Of a DNA stretch of 64,000 bases, positions 1 through 9,530 are shown in pieces. Positions within the stretch are counted from its first letter, which is position 1. Every line of letters starts with the position of its first letter. This DNA comes from Diplonema papillatum. Lineage: Eukaryota > Euglenozoa > Diplonemea > Diplonemida > Diplonemidae. The notes below the pieces were generated by a model, which was not told the origin of the DNA, searched no databases, and was given only the letters and a program-made list of their open reading frames with translations. The stretch is from contig JAPJBO010000400.1 of the NCBI GenBank assembly GCA_030068145.1, positions 62,001 through 126,000 on the forward strand, written 5' to 3'. The translations under genes were made by a program, and so were the position numbers.

Positions 1-1660
1 CGACGAAACCCCCTTCATTCTCTTGAACGGTGCAAACCGACGCCCAGCACCACCGGGTGCTGCAGGTTGCAACGGTGAGACAGGCACACTGCCCTTCGTC
101 ACACCCAAGAGCCCCCGCTCGTGCCATGCGGCGAGGTCGCCGTCAATCCCAGGCTTTGCCCCGACGCGTTCTCCGCTTCCCGCCAGCAACCCTGGGGTTT
201 CAACAGCTTTCCCGTAGGCATCCCACCAGTACACCGGCGCACAGCCTGCATCGGTGCCGACGGCCTCATTTGAAAGCTGTGGTTCAGCGTGCTGCGACTC
301 GGAAGACATCGAGTCATGCTCCCCTCGTTTGCCTGCTGCACGGGAATGCATGCGTGCTTTGATTACGCACCTCGATATCCGCCTTGGAGATGCATCGCCT
401 ATTCACCCCCTGCTTCCCTTGCTTCGTGTATGACGTTTAAGCTGCAAGCTGAGTAATGCCGATGGCTCTACCTCTTTAAGGTTGTCGTTCTATGGTCTCC
501 GCATTGCAAACGCGCGGGCATCTGACAGCGGCGCCCACCGTTCGACGAAACGGCTCACTTATCTGACTGCCCCGCCGCCAGTAATGACGGCGGCGCTTGC
601 CTGAAGACGATCGCCCTGCAGCCTGTGCCAACACCCCAGCGAAGACGCGTGTTTGGTAGATCTTGTCGGCTGTGTGCAGCGATTCGCCAAAACACTGGAC
701 TGCGACGCCGTGTGTCAGATAATACCAATCGACACCACTCGATGTTCATACAGTTTGCTAGTGGGGCGACTTTGATGTGCCCTACCTCAACGCTGTACTG
801 CAAGCGATGAGCTCAACTAGACGTGCTCGCATACTCTGTGGTACGACTACGCACCTTCGCGGGGCGTGCACTCGAGTATTCATGAATCCATGGCTGCCAG
901 GAAAGAAACCAAAAGAAACTCACAAGGCGGGAGGTGAGGTGCAGCATCCGACTGACAGCACACATGGAAATGTTGCTGAAAAGCCGGGCAACCAGAAGAA
1001 ACATACCAACAAGCGCAACGAGCTGCCGAAACCGCTGAGCCAAGGATGGCACCTTGCTGGCCAAACACGCGTCCACAATTCTGCGCGTCAACGATCCTTA
1101 GTACCTAGAAGGCAAGGCGGGAGGGAGACCGACAACGCAGATGTCGACAGCAGCGGGCAAGCGAAAGGAAGAGGGCAAATGGCTGCAAAAAGCGATGCAC
1201 AAGGCGAAGCTCGCCGAGAACACGGAGCGGGGAGGTATACAGGCAGCAGGCCCAATCCAACAAACTGGCCGGGAGACGGGGCCGGCCGGGCCGCGGTCTT
1301 TTCCGGTGTCAAACACACCAACAGGCGACGCAGACAGAGAGATCCGGAGCAACGAGCTGCCGAATACCAAGCAAACAACGCGTTGCTGGGGCAACCACAC
1401 AGGTCAACGATCCATGGTACCCGAAGGCAATGCACTGCTTATCACGCATAAAACAAAGAGTATAGCCTGAGCAGTGGTGTGCAGCACGAAAGCTTAGCCT
1501 GCGCTTTCACATACATCCCGTACGGAGCAAGGAGGCTCATTTTTTCATTCGTATTCGAAGATAAGCGCAGGCTAGGCTTATATGGTGTGAGCCGATCACG
1601 GCGACCGCCAACGTCTTTTTGATCGAGATTTCTGCGAAAACCCGGGAAGTTCGTCGGCAG
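1..1660. other. No gene recognised; one inverted repeat
   Basis: No reading frame here shows a recognisable domain or the codon style of the genes further right. The only clear structure is a pair of 17-base arms, AAGCTTAGCCTGCGCTT at 1490-1506 and its near reverse complement at 1563-1579 (one mismatch), which could form a hairpin of about 90 bases or be the ends of a small non-autonomous DNA element. Confidence 0.5.
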
Positions 1661-2433
1661 GAAAGTACGTGCGCTCGGCTAAGGCCGGCGCGTGGCGAGA
1701 CTGGAGGCAGCAGGTAAAGTTCGGGGCGAAGCTAAGTTCGGGCAATGCTAAGTTCTGGTGAAGCTAAGTTCGAGTGATGCTAAGTTCGGGCGTTGCTAAG
1801 TTCTGGTGCTAAGCGCTCAGGCTGCGCTGGTACTGAAAAAAGTTCGGGCACGAAGCGAAGTTCGGCCAGGGTGGTAAAGTCCGGGTGAAGTCAAGGTCGG
1901 TGCTCGTGCCCGGGGGGGGACACCCCCCCCGGACCCCCCCGACCCATCGAGTACGGGAAAGGTTTGGCGCTGGTACCCGGGGGGGACACCCCTCGGACCC
2001 ACCGAGCACGGGTAAAGTTTGGCGCTCGTACCCGGGAGGCCCCGCCGCACCCTTGCGGCAGCCTTTTCCCGCCCGTCCCCCCCCCGCCGGCCCTCTCCCG
2101 GGGCGACGGGGTGACCCAAATACCGCGAGATACTGAGAAACTCCGCAAAAAACGCAAATTTCGGGCACATTAGACCCCGGAACGCAGCAAACCTCGAAAA
2201 CAATCCCCGACCGGAAAAATGTCACGGGCGGGGTTCGAACCCGGGCCGACCGGCCTGAAGGCCGGCGCCCGCTCACTCTGCCACCCCTGTGCATTTTCCC
2301 AGAAGGGGAAAAAGCTTGCTCTGAACTATTATCCAGTCCAAAAACAATACGGTTTCATAATTGTTGCAAGAAAAGCCGGGTTGGCTCGAATAGAGGCTAT
2401 TCACATTGCATGTTCATAGGACCTCCAGTCTCG
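1661..2433 (-). repeat. tRNA-headed dispersed repeat, copy 1 (family A, SINE-like)
   Basis: This 773-bp element recurs in opposite orientation at 28019-28895. Read on the minus strand it runs from a short unique head, through a tRNA-like segment (2221-2292), a T-run, a conserved block, GC-rich repeats containing CCCGGGTACCAGCGCC, and a tail of short CTAAGTTCGGG-type repeats (about 1730-1812). The two copies share both ends, which fixes the boundaries. A tRNA-like head with A- and B-box promoter motifs is typical of SINEs moved by a partner LINE; no protein is encoded. The length is large for a SINE, so a composite element is possible. Confidence 0.7.
2221..2292 (-). other. tRNA-like head of family A copy 1
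   Basis: On the minus strand the segment contains TGGCAGAGTGA, a good match to a polymerase III A box, and GGGTTCGAACCC, a near perfect B box, followed by ATTTTT. The anticodon arm folds (GCCGG paired with CCGGT) but its loop is not a normal seven bases, and the acceptor ends pair poorly. It is therefore a degenerate tRNA relic inside a repeat rather than a working tRNA gene. Confidence 0.65.
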
Positions 2434-2533
2434 AAAAAAACAACACGAGACGAATCTACGCCAGGCGAAGTTGCAAGAACGCGCTCGGAATAGTCGGTGC
2501 CGTCAACACTGGACTGGTGTGATTTTTTCTGCT

Positions 2534-4123
2534 TTATGCTGTCGCCCCCCCGGCAGAGACGGTTTGTCCCTTCTTCCAGACTTGCGGCAGCTGTGTTACC
2601 TTCGACTCGCTCGCCTTGGGCCTCTTCTTCGGTGGGGGGAGGAAGTTGGGCCGCACAGGCGTCAGCAGCGGGGTGCTTTCGACGATGGACGCCGCCAGGC
2701 TCATGGCCGGGGTGATGTCCTTTGCACTGGGCGGCGCATTGGGTTCCAGCTTCTGCTGCTGGAGAGCGTTTCGAAGGGCCTCGTCTTTCGACTGCAATTC
2801 GGTCGTCAGATCTTTGATCAGCCGCTGCTTCAGCAAGACAACGTCACGCAGCTCCTTTATCCGCGAAACCGTCTGCGCGCCTTCCTTCTCATACTCCACG
2901 TTCAAACCCACCGACTTCATCCAGTTGTCCTCGATCTTCCTGATGTAGTAGTCGACCTCTATAATGTTGGCCTGCCGTTCAACTACCGAACTCTCCGGCG
3001 GGACGACGATCTGCTGTTGTTTGGAAGGCGTGGTGTGCCCTGATTGCGTCGAACGGTACACAAGCTGTTGGACTTCGGGGGTCGGGATCGCCATGTTTTC
3101 GGGCGGCATCGTCCGAAAGGGGACGGCGCGGTGCACAGGGGTGGGGTCGTAGACGACGGCGGCGTCGAACGGGTACTTCTGCACGAGGTACGCTATGAGG
3201 TCGACGTAGTACGACAGGCGCGATTCGTCGCCCGCGTTGAAGTTCGCGGTGCCTTTGTTCTTGTTTGCGAACTGCACGACGCCGAACCGCTTTGTCGACG
3301 ATCCGAGGAGCGGGACGGCGGCGCAGATCAAGCTCCGGGTGCGGAATCCAAGCTTTCGGTCTTGCTTCGCGTTGTAATTCGGGTCGGACAGTGCATTCGA
3401 TACGTTGGCCATCACGCCGGAAGTGAACACTTGCCCCGACCACCCAACCGAGGCGGCGACCTTCAAACTCGACGATTTCGTCGAACCGACGTTGACCGTG
3501 CACAGCGCGGATAGATCGCCCGTCCTCGGCTGGTACTGGTACAGCACGCAGCGCTCGGCCCGCAGCTTCTCGGTGATGCCTTCCAGCAGGAAGTACAGCG
3601 CCGCCGACAGGGACGCGGCGGGGTTCCCGCCCGCGTGGATGACCCTCGGCGGCGGGTGCGCGGCGCTCGGGCTGGCCGCCGGCGACCCGCACGCGTCGAA
3701 GTCGGGTTGCTTGGAGCAAGGGAGGACGGCCATGCTTCTTTTGGGCTGCACCGCCGCGTAGTCCGCGCGCTTGTCGAGGCTGAGGTCGTCGGCTGGTTTG
3801 ATCTCTTCCGGCGGCTCGAGTGTGTTGCACGGCGGAGACGGAGGCGTTATGAGGTTGCTGACGTGCGTCTCGATGATGGAAAGCCGCGTGTTCACAACTT
3901 CAGCCCAATCAGGAAGCGTGCTGTGCCCAAGTTCAAACGAACGAGTCGTCGTCAACTCCGCGGCTACCTTCCTGATGTCGCTGAAGGCCTCCCGCAGCTC
4001 CGCTTGCTGCCTCTTCGTCTTTCTCTCACGCGCCAGCTCCTCCTGACGCAGCGCTAGGGCGCGTTCGCTGCTCTCTAGCAAGTCCATCGCAGAGCGCGGC
4101 GTGTCTTCCGAGCCATTTTCCAT
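2534..4123 (-). CDS. GAF-domain protein with coiled-coil N terminus
   Basis: A 529-residue protein. Residues about 15-58 are charged and heptad-like (ESSERALALRQEELARER), fitting a coiled coil. Residues about 172-318 form a GAF domain: it has an alternating strand pattern, the NVSNALSDPNYN segment before a basic turn, and LICAAVPLL followed by GVVQFANK, all typical of GAF sheets. A second charged helical stretch lies near residues 420-465, and the C terminus is proline- and lysine-rich. GAF domains bind small ligands or mediate dimerisation; no catalytic domain is attached, so a regulatory or structural role is inferred. The start is the ATG at 4123; an in-frame ATG at 4165 is possible. Further upstream the frame only reads into noncoding tandem repeats. 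HAGGNPA occurs twice, once upstream of 4123 and once at residues 163-169. Confidence 0.75.
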   Translation of the reverse strand: MENGSEDTPRSAMDLLESSERALALRQEELARERKTKRQQAELREAFSDIRKVAAELTTTRSFELGHSTLPDWAEVVNTRLSIIETHVSNLITPPSPPCNTLEPPEEIKPADDLSLDKRADYAAVQPKRSMAVLPCSKQPDFDACGSPAASPSAAHPPPRVIHAGGNPAASLSAALYFLLEGITEKLRAERCVLYQYQPRTGDLSALCTVNVGSTKSSSLKVAASVGWSGQVFTSGVMANVSNALSDPNYNAKQDRKLGFRTRSLICAAVPLLGSSTKRFGVVQFANKNKGTANFNAGDESRLSYYVDLIAYLVQKYPFDAAVVYDPTPVHRAVPFRTMPPENMAIPTPEVQQLVYRSTQSGHTTPSKQQQIVVPPESSVVERQANIIEVDYYIRKIEDNWMKSVGLNVEYEKEGAQTVSRIKELRDVVLLKQRLIKDLTTELQSKDEALRNALQQQKLEPNAPPSAKDITPAMSLAASIVESTPLLTPVRPNFLPPPKKRPKASESKVTQLPQVWKKGQTVSAGGATA

Positions 4124-4234
4124 GCGCTGGTTTCTTTGTGCCGGGTTCCCCCCCGCGTGCTTCATGCTATGTGGGAACGTGCTCTGTCGACGTCGAAAGG
4201 TGCGCCAGCTCACACGGCGACGCCTCACGTAGCT

Positions 4235-4600
4235 CTGCCTGCTAGTGGATGGGTTGTGTGTACACACCCACGAGTATGGTAGCGGTGGATACCCACCTAG
4301 CAGCAGCTCGTCATCCCTGAGAGGTGGATGGATGCGTAGGTGCTGTGGATACCACCGCATACCACGATACCACGATAGGTGCTAGTGGATGATGGGTTGT
4401 GTGTACACACCCACGAGTATGGTGCAGCGGTGGATACCCACCTAGCAGCAGCTCGTCATCCCTGATACCTAGGAGGTGGATGGATACGTAGGTGCTGTGG
4501 ATACCACCGCATACCACGATACCACGATAGGTGCTAGTGGATGATGGGTTGTGTGTACACACCCACGAGTATGATACCACCTAGCTACTACCTACCCAGC
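4235..4600. repeat. Tandem repeat, about 142-153 bp, 2.5 copies
   Basis: The segment starting GGGTTGTGTGTACACACC recurs at 4251, 4393 and 4546, each time followed by CACGAGTATG and, in the first two copies, the same run of GGTGGATACC-type words. Rich in GTAGGTG/CACCTAC. Similar GTA/TAC-rich DNA occurs at 35700-35850 and around 42900-43030 and 43350-43440. Confidence 0.85.
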
Positions 4601-7007
4601 ATCCCTGATACCTAGCCTCAGGGGTTTCAGAGCGAAGCTCGCAGGAGAATCCGGGACTTCGAAGACTCCGGATGACCTTCGTCAAATAGAGTATCGTGTA
4701 TAATAGCAGCAGTGTGTTGAAGGAAAAAATGCGCACATGTGCACACGGGGCAGTGCACGTGAGTGGTACTTTAGAGTGAAAGCTCGCTGGAGGATACAGT
4801 TGGGGGACGGCCGATGCATTCCTGGGCTGGGATTGGGCCTCTGTTCGCACTTCTGTTCGCGTGATGTGCGTGTGCGTGTGTGCTCATTTCCTAACGTTTC
4901 TAGTCATTTCCGGGGTTCTTGTGACCGACACCCAGTGTACGTTCGTTCAGAATTTAGCGTTCTCATTTTGAGCTTCTGTTTGACCGTTGCCTCGGGCGCC
5001 AATATCGTGCGCTTGTGGGTTGTGCTCAAGGCCCGTTATATGGGTGGGTAGTGCTCTTGTCGACGCGCCGGCACTATTGTGCGGCGGACGCGATAGGATC
5101 CCTGGCACGCGAGACACCTCAAGTGATGCTTCGTTCGCACCCCCAACCGCTCTATTGCACCGGCACTATTGTGACAGCTACGGTTTGAAAGGGCTGCCTT
5201 CATGTTACTCTGATCAAACTCACAAACTGGCTGCTCAGCCATTGTCCCATGCAACGCAGAGTCGGTATGTGCTAGCCGCATTCCAGCGGTATCTCTTGTG
5301 GCTCCGCCAGGCTGCTTCAGAGGATGCAGCAAACGGGGACGAGAAGAGAGGGAGGAAAAGAGCATTCGCGCAATATTGATCGGTGATACCGGTTTCTCGC
5401 ACGTGGAAAACGGTTCCGGCGGTCGTCGACTGATTGTTCGTCGTGTGGCTAGAGGGGAAAAGAAGTTCAAATTGTGAACACGCCGACGCACGCTGTTTTT
5501 GTCCTGCAAACTGAACACAAGAAGTTCAAACTGTGAACACGCCGACGCACGCTGTTTTTGTCCTGCAGACTGAACACAAGCCTGGATAGCCTGAAGTAAT
5601 TTGCGGAGAAACCGACTGTTTGCTTTGTTCGCGGTAGCGAGAGAAGAGCCGCGTGCCGAGGTTTGCTGAAGGAGCCGAGGCACAAAATGAGTCGAAGGAT
5701 TGAGGAATCGCTCCTTGTCTCCTGAGTGTTCCAAGGTCACTCTGAAATCACTTTGAAAAATCACTCTGAAATTACGGGGCGGCCCAGGCGATGCAGACTT
5801 TTCAAACTCGACACGGGAGAGATCAGCACTGCCCGCCACCCGCGCCTTGGGCGGGGCGGTTCTCTTCTTTCTCGTCGGCTTGCCTTCTTATCCCGCGGAA
5901 TCCGTGCGTGCGGGTAGCGGACACGGGCGGGGGGAGTGGCAGCAAGAGGGGCGGGGTGTGTATTCCCGACCCGAACCCCGGATATAGCCTAGTTTCTTTT
6001 TTGCTTTCGGTCGACAACCCGTCTGCATCTCGTCTGCATTGGGTGGCTTGACCCAGTGCGTTTGATGGTCTTCAAAACCACCACAAGAAGATCGTACAAA
6101 AAGCAGAGCCCAAGCTGCCCTCGTTTGGAAGTGCCGAATCCGTGTATCCAACTCCGTTCACGACCCAGGATTCCGGTTGGGCTGATGTTCCCGTTCGCGC
6201 GATACACACGGAAGTGGGCCCCACACCCTTCGTCGCTATTGCACGGCGCGTCCTCTCGAAAGCGGATGCCTTCCTGGAATTAGAGTGGCCAGTGCCCAGG
6301 ATCACGGTAGGCATGCTGGTCTGGTGCTTCCTCGCCGCACGATACACTGGGAAGAGGGCGCCGCACCAGTCGCTGCTTTGTTTTGATCGCGTCCTCTCCA
6401 CAGTCCCTGCCCCCTCCCTGACGGCAAAGACCGTGACAACCCATCCCATGTACAATAACCTCGTGGCATCCGGCGCACGAAGCCCCCTTCTCTAACTCTC
6501 CAGTCGCGGTTGGTCTAGTATTTCTTTCCGCGTGATACACGGGAGGGCATCGCACCCTTTCGCTGCGTGGTCTGTGGTGTGTCCTCGGACGGATGCGAAA
6601 CCAGACAGCCCGCGAGCAAACGTGGCCTGTATTTGAATCAGCCTCGGCGATCACCTTGCGCACTCCAACTGCCGGCGGAGACATCATCGGTGAATGGCAG
6701 AAACACACGTGAATCGCGTGCCGACGCACAAGCGCTTCATTTCGGTTACTGTCGAATCGTCGTTGACTTCCCACACCTGTGTGTGTTTATCGTTTGAACT
6801 TCGCTGTTGTCTGTTCGACAAATGTTGACTTTCCCCCCCCCCTCCCCGTTTTGCAGTCTGGGTACGAGTGCTCACGCAACGCGAAGGCGCGATTGCCGAT
6901 GTCGATTGCCTCCTGATGAGCCTTTTCTTTTCGTGGCGCTGTAGCGGAAACTCGCTACGAGCTCTCTGGTAGGCTTCGTGTGGTTAGGACCGACGATGCA
7001 TTGTCGA
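4601..7007. other. Intergenic DNA with minor repeats, no gene
   Basis: No credible gene. A segment at about 4620-4700 resembles 58320-58400 (both have CTCGC.GGAGA, CCGGGACTT and GTCAAAT in order). A 59-bp unit is tandemly doubled at 5462-5579. A degenerate segment with CGATACAC, GGGCC/CGCACC and CGCGTCCTCTC words recurs at about 6195-6260, 6335-6400 and 6530-6585. A run of GA dinucleotides lies at the right edge (7023-7044) and enters the next gene. Confidence 0.6.
5462..5579. repeat. 59-bp tandem duplication
   Basis: Two adjacent 59-bp units beginning GAAGTTCAAA and ending CTGAACACAA, differing at about two positions, so probably a recent slippage or unequal-exchange product. Confidence 0.9.
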
Positions 7008-8504
7008 TCATCGACACGAAAAAGAGAGAGAGAGAGAGAGAGACGAGTTAGAGTGCAGGGACCATCTCTCCGAAAAAGACAATCGGGGGTCGCATACCAC
7101 GAGGTGGCCGGACGAACAGACCGAAACAGCCATGGTCAGCGATCCGACGGTGCAAACCGCCAGACTCTTGACGCGGGTCGGGTGCGCCTCCGCGGTCCAG
7201 ACGCTCGCGCACGCACCTTCGGCGTCGATGGACAGCAGCTGCAGCGACCCGTCTTCGGCGCCGCAGAGGAGGCGGGCGCTGCCAGGGGTCGCCGACGGCA
7301 GGAATTGCGCGCAGTGCAGCTCGTTGCCGACGGCCAGGCTCGACACCTCGGCCCCGGCGTCGGTCTTGAAGACCGCGACGCGCGCCTCGAACACCAGCAC
7401 GTACAGAGCGCCGTCGGGCGTGAACCGCACGAGGTTCGCGGCCTTCGGCAGCTTGACCTGGAGCAGGATCTTGCACTTCGAAAAGTCCCACATCTTCAGG
7501 AACGCGTCCTCGCCGACCGAGATCCCGACGGACCCGCTGGGGTGCAGCTCGACGTCGTTGATCCGCTTTTTATGCGCGTGCTCCTTCCATATCGTCACCC
7601 AGTCGCTGCTCCGGAGGATCATCAACATGCCAGTATCGCTGCCCAGCAGCACGTTGTTTCCCTTCATCACCAACTTCGTGGGGGTGCCTTCGGACCCGCA
7701 CGTACCGATCTGCTTGAGGCGGCGTGCGGTGTACAAGCAGATGGTCTCGTCCGACCCAGCGGAGATGATCCATTTATCGCTCACAGCGACACCCGAGACG
7801 TACCCATGGTGCGGCTTTACTGCGAACACCGGCGTGAGCTTGCGGGTTTTCGGGGAGAAGTTGTACCCCGCGATCGAACTGTCGTACGTCCCGCAGACGA
7901 TGAACGCCGCGTTGTTTGGCGGGTTGGCGGGGGGGGGCTGCGCAGCGGCGTCGGGGGCGGCCTTCGTTTTTTTGACGCGTTTGCGCGCCTTTTCGAGCAT
8001 CGCGTCCATGTCCGGGGCGCCCTGCGCCTCGCGCTCGCGCTTCTTCTTCAGGATCGACTTGAGCTGCGGCTGCTGGTCGGCGGCCGGCGACGGCTGCGCG
8101 GGGGGCGGCGTGGCGGGGGTGGCCGCGGGGCTCAGCACCTTCGCTTTCCGGACGGGCTGCTCCGCGCCCGCCACCGGGGAAGCAGCTGCCGGCGGAGCTG
8201 TCGCCGCTGCCGGCGGCGGCTGGTCCTTCGGGGCGCTCTTCTTCGCCTTCGCCTTCCCGGCCGGTTTCTTCGCGAGCGCGGGGGGGGCCTCCACAGCTTC
8301 CGGCTCGTTCGGCACCGGCCGCTGGTCCTTGGGGGTGGCCGCTGTGCTCTTCTTCGCCTTTGCCTTCCGGGCCGGCTTCTTCGCGCGCGCGGGGGGTGCC
8401 TCCGCAGCTTCCGGCTCGTTCGGCACCGCGACGCTCACGAACGGCGCGAGGCCCTCCGGCATCGAGCCCAGGCACCGGCGGTTGCGCGCTCGGCGGAGGG
8501 CCAT
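7008..8504 (-). CDS. MAK11/PAK1IP1-like WD40 protein, ribosome biogenesis
   Basis: A 498-residue protein. The N-terminal part (about 1-200) is rich in Ala, Pro and Lys, with repeated KKPAxKAKAKKS blocks and a basic segment KSILKKKREREAQ then MLEKARKRVKKTK. Residues about 205-490 form WD40 blades resembling MAK11/PAK1IP1: GYVSGVAVSDKWIISAGSDETI, then AHKKRINDVELHPSG, GISVGEDAFLKMWD, NLVRFTPDG and TRVKSLAV. The family helps assemble the 60S subunit in the nucleolus, and the lysine-rich region fits that. The first in-frame ATG is 8504; the frame further upstream is a decayed copy of internal sequence. The C terminus (SLSLSLSFS) is encoded by a TC/GA microsatellite, so the exact end may vary. Confidence 0.75.
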   Translation of the reverse strand: MALRRARNRRCLGSMPEGLAPFVSVAVPNEPEAAEAPPARAKKPARKAKAKKSTAATPKDQRPVPNEPEAVEAPPALAKKPAGKAKAKKSAPKDQPPPAAATAPPAAASPVAGAEQPVRKAKVLSPAATPATPPPAQPSPAADQQPQLKSILKKKREREAQGAPDMDAMLEKARKRVKKTKAAPDAAAQPPPANPPNNAAFIVCGTYDSSIAGYNFSPKTRKLTPVFAVKPHHGYVSGVAVSDKWIISAGSDETICLYTARRLKQIGTCGSEGTPTKLVMKGNNVLLGSDTGMLMILRSSDWVTIWKEHAHKKRINDVELHPSGSVGISVGEDAFLKMWDFSKCKILLQVKLPKAANLVRFTPDGALYVLVFEARVAVFKTDAGAEVSSLAVGNELHCAQFLPSATPGSARLLCGAEDGSLQLLSIDAEGACASVWTAEAHPTRVKSLAVCTVGSLTMAVSVCSSGHLVVCDPRLSFSERWSLHSNSSLSLSLSFSCR

Positions 8505-8660
8505 CTTGTCTCGGATTCCTCTTCTTGTTTGTCCCCCGGTTCTGTTTTGTGTTTCCAGTGGTAATCGCTCGGTCAGTTGCTTGTGGCGGCGTTCTTTCGT
8601 GCTTTTCTGAGTTTCAAGTTGATTTTGGTGTTTCAGTGTAATGGCTCTGCAGCTGCAGTG

Positions 8661-8850
8661 CGGGAGGTCCGGGGCGCCCTGCGCCTCGCGCTCGCGCTTC
8701 TTCTTCAGGATCGACTTGAGCTGCGGCTGCGCGGGGGGCGGCGTGGCGGGGGTGGCCGCGGGGCTCACCACTTTCGCTTTCCGGGCGGGCTTCTTCGCGA
8801 GCGCGGGGGGTGCCTCCGCAGCTTCCGGCTCGGCCGCTGGTCGTGTCGCA
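8661..8850 (-). pseudogene. Partial duplicate of MAK11-like gene, upstream
   Basis: Just upstream of the gene start lies a rearranged copy of parts of its own 5' coding region. It repeats the segment encoding KSILKKKREREAQGAP (also at about 8005-8070), then SPAATPATPPPAQP, then a piece encoding the KKPA/APPARAKK block. About 27 bases of the original linker are missing and the pieces are joined in a new order. It has no usable start of its own and is best read as a broken fragment. Confidence 0.8.
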
Positions 8851-9530
8851 GGAGCAGCCGCCGGGGCTGGTGGCTCTCGGCCCCGAGGCGCGCAGCTCTC
8901 TTGTTTTTCGATGAACGGGAAACGGTAGACGAGGGGATGAAGACGAATGGGTTGCTGCTTCTAACGCTTCTAACAGATCTAATGGCTTGGGTTTTCCAAG
9001 GGGCGAGCAGGAGACGGAGAGAAAAGCGAAACGCTGTTTCGGCTCGACCCCCGGTCGGTGTTGCGACAAAACGCTTGCTCGGTTGCTCTAGTTGCTGCGA
9101 ACACGCTGCGTTGATCTATAAAAAAAAATTGCTAGCTCTACCACACGCTAGGGCTTTCCCGTGTTCGTGTAACCGGGCCTCGTCCAGCTTGCTGTAACAA
9201 AAGAAGGCAAACCCGCGTGCGCTGGCAGTGTGTGAAACAAGCAGGCAGGACAATAGTTGTTTTGAATCGTTTTTGTTCCCCGTCCTACGACAAAATATAG
9301 GTCGACACAAAACTGCGGAGAAAGATGATAACACGAAGAGGCTTTCCTGTTGTGGCATCAAATACCGACCAGGGAAGGTGGCTTGGACAACCAAGCGTGT
9401 AGACACGATTGAAGGGTTCCGCCCATCATCAACCCATCATTTCGGGTAAGGAGGCCACGGGTGCAGGACAACCGTCTCGCCACAGCCGTTGAGGTTGCGA
9501 AAAGGCCGATTTAGTATCGAGGCACGACGC
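8851..9530. other. Intergenic DNA, satellite relic at right
   Basis: No gene seen. From about 9448 the DNA contains CACGGGTGCAGGACAACCG and then a run leading to GAAGCTATCG, recognisable as a diverged partial unit of the 155-bp satellite that starts at 9531. Confidence 0.6.

Noticed and set aside
2534-4360. Longer GAF protein starting at 4360
   Set aside because: The extra residues are read from noncoding tandem repeats; the internal ATG at 4123 fits the coding style.
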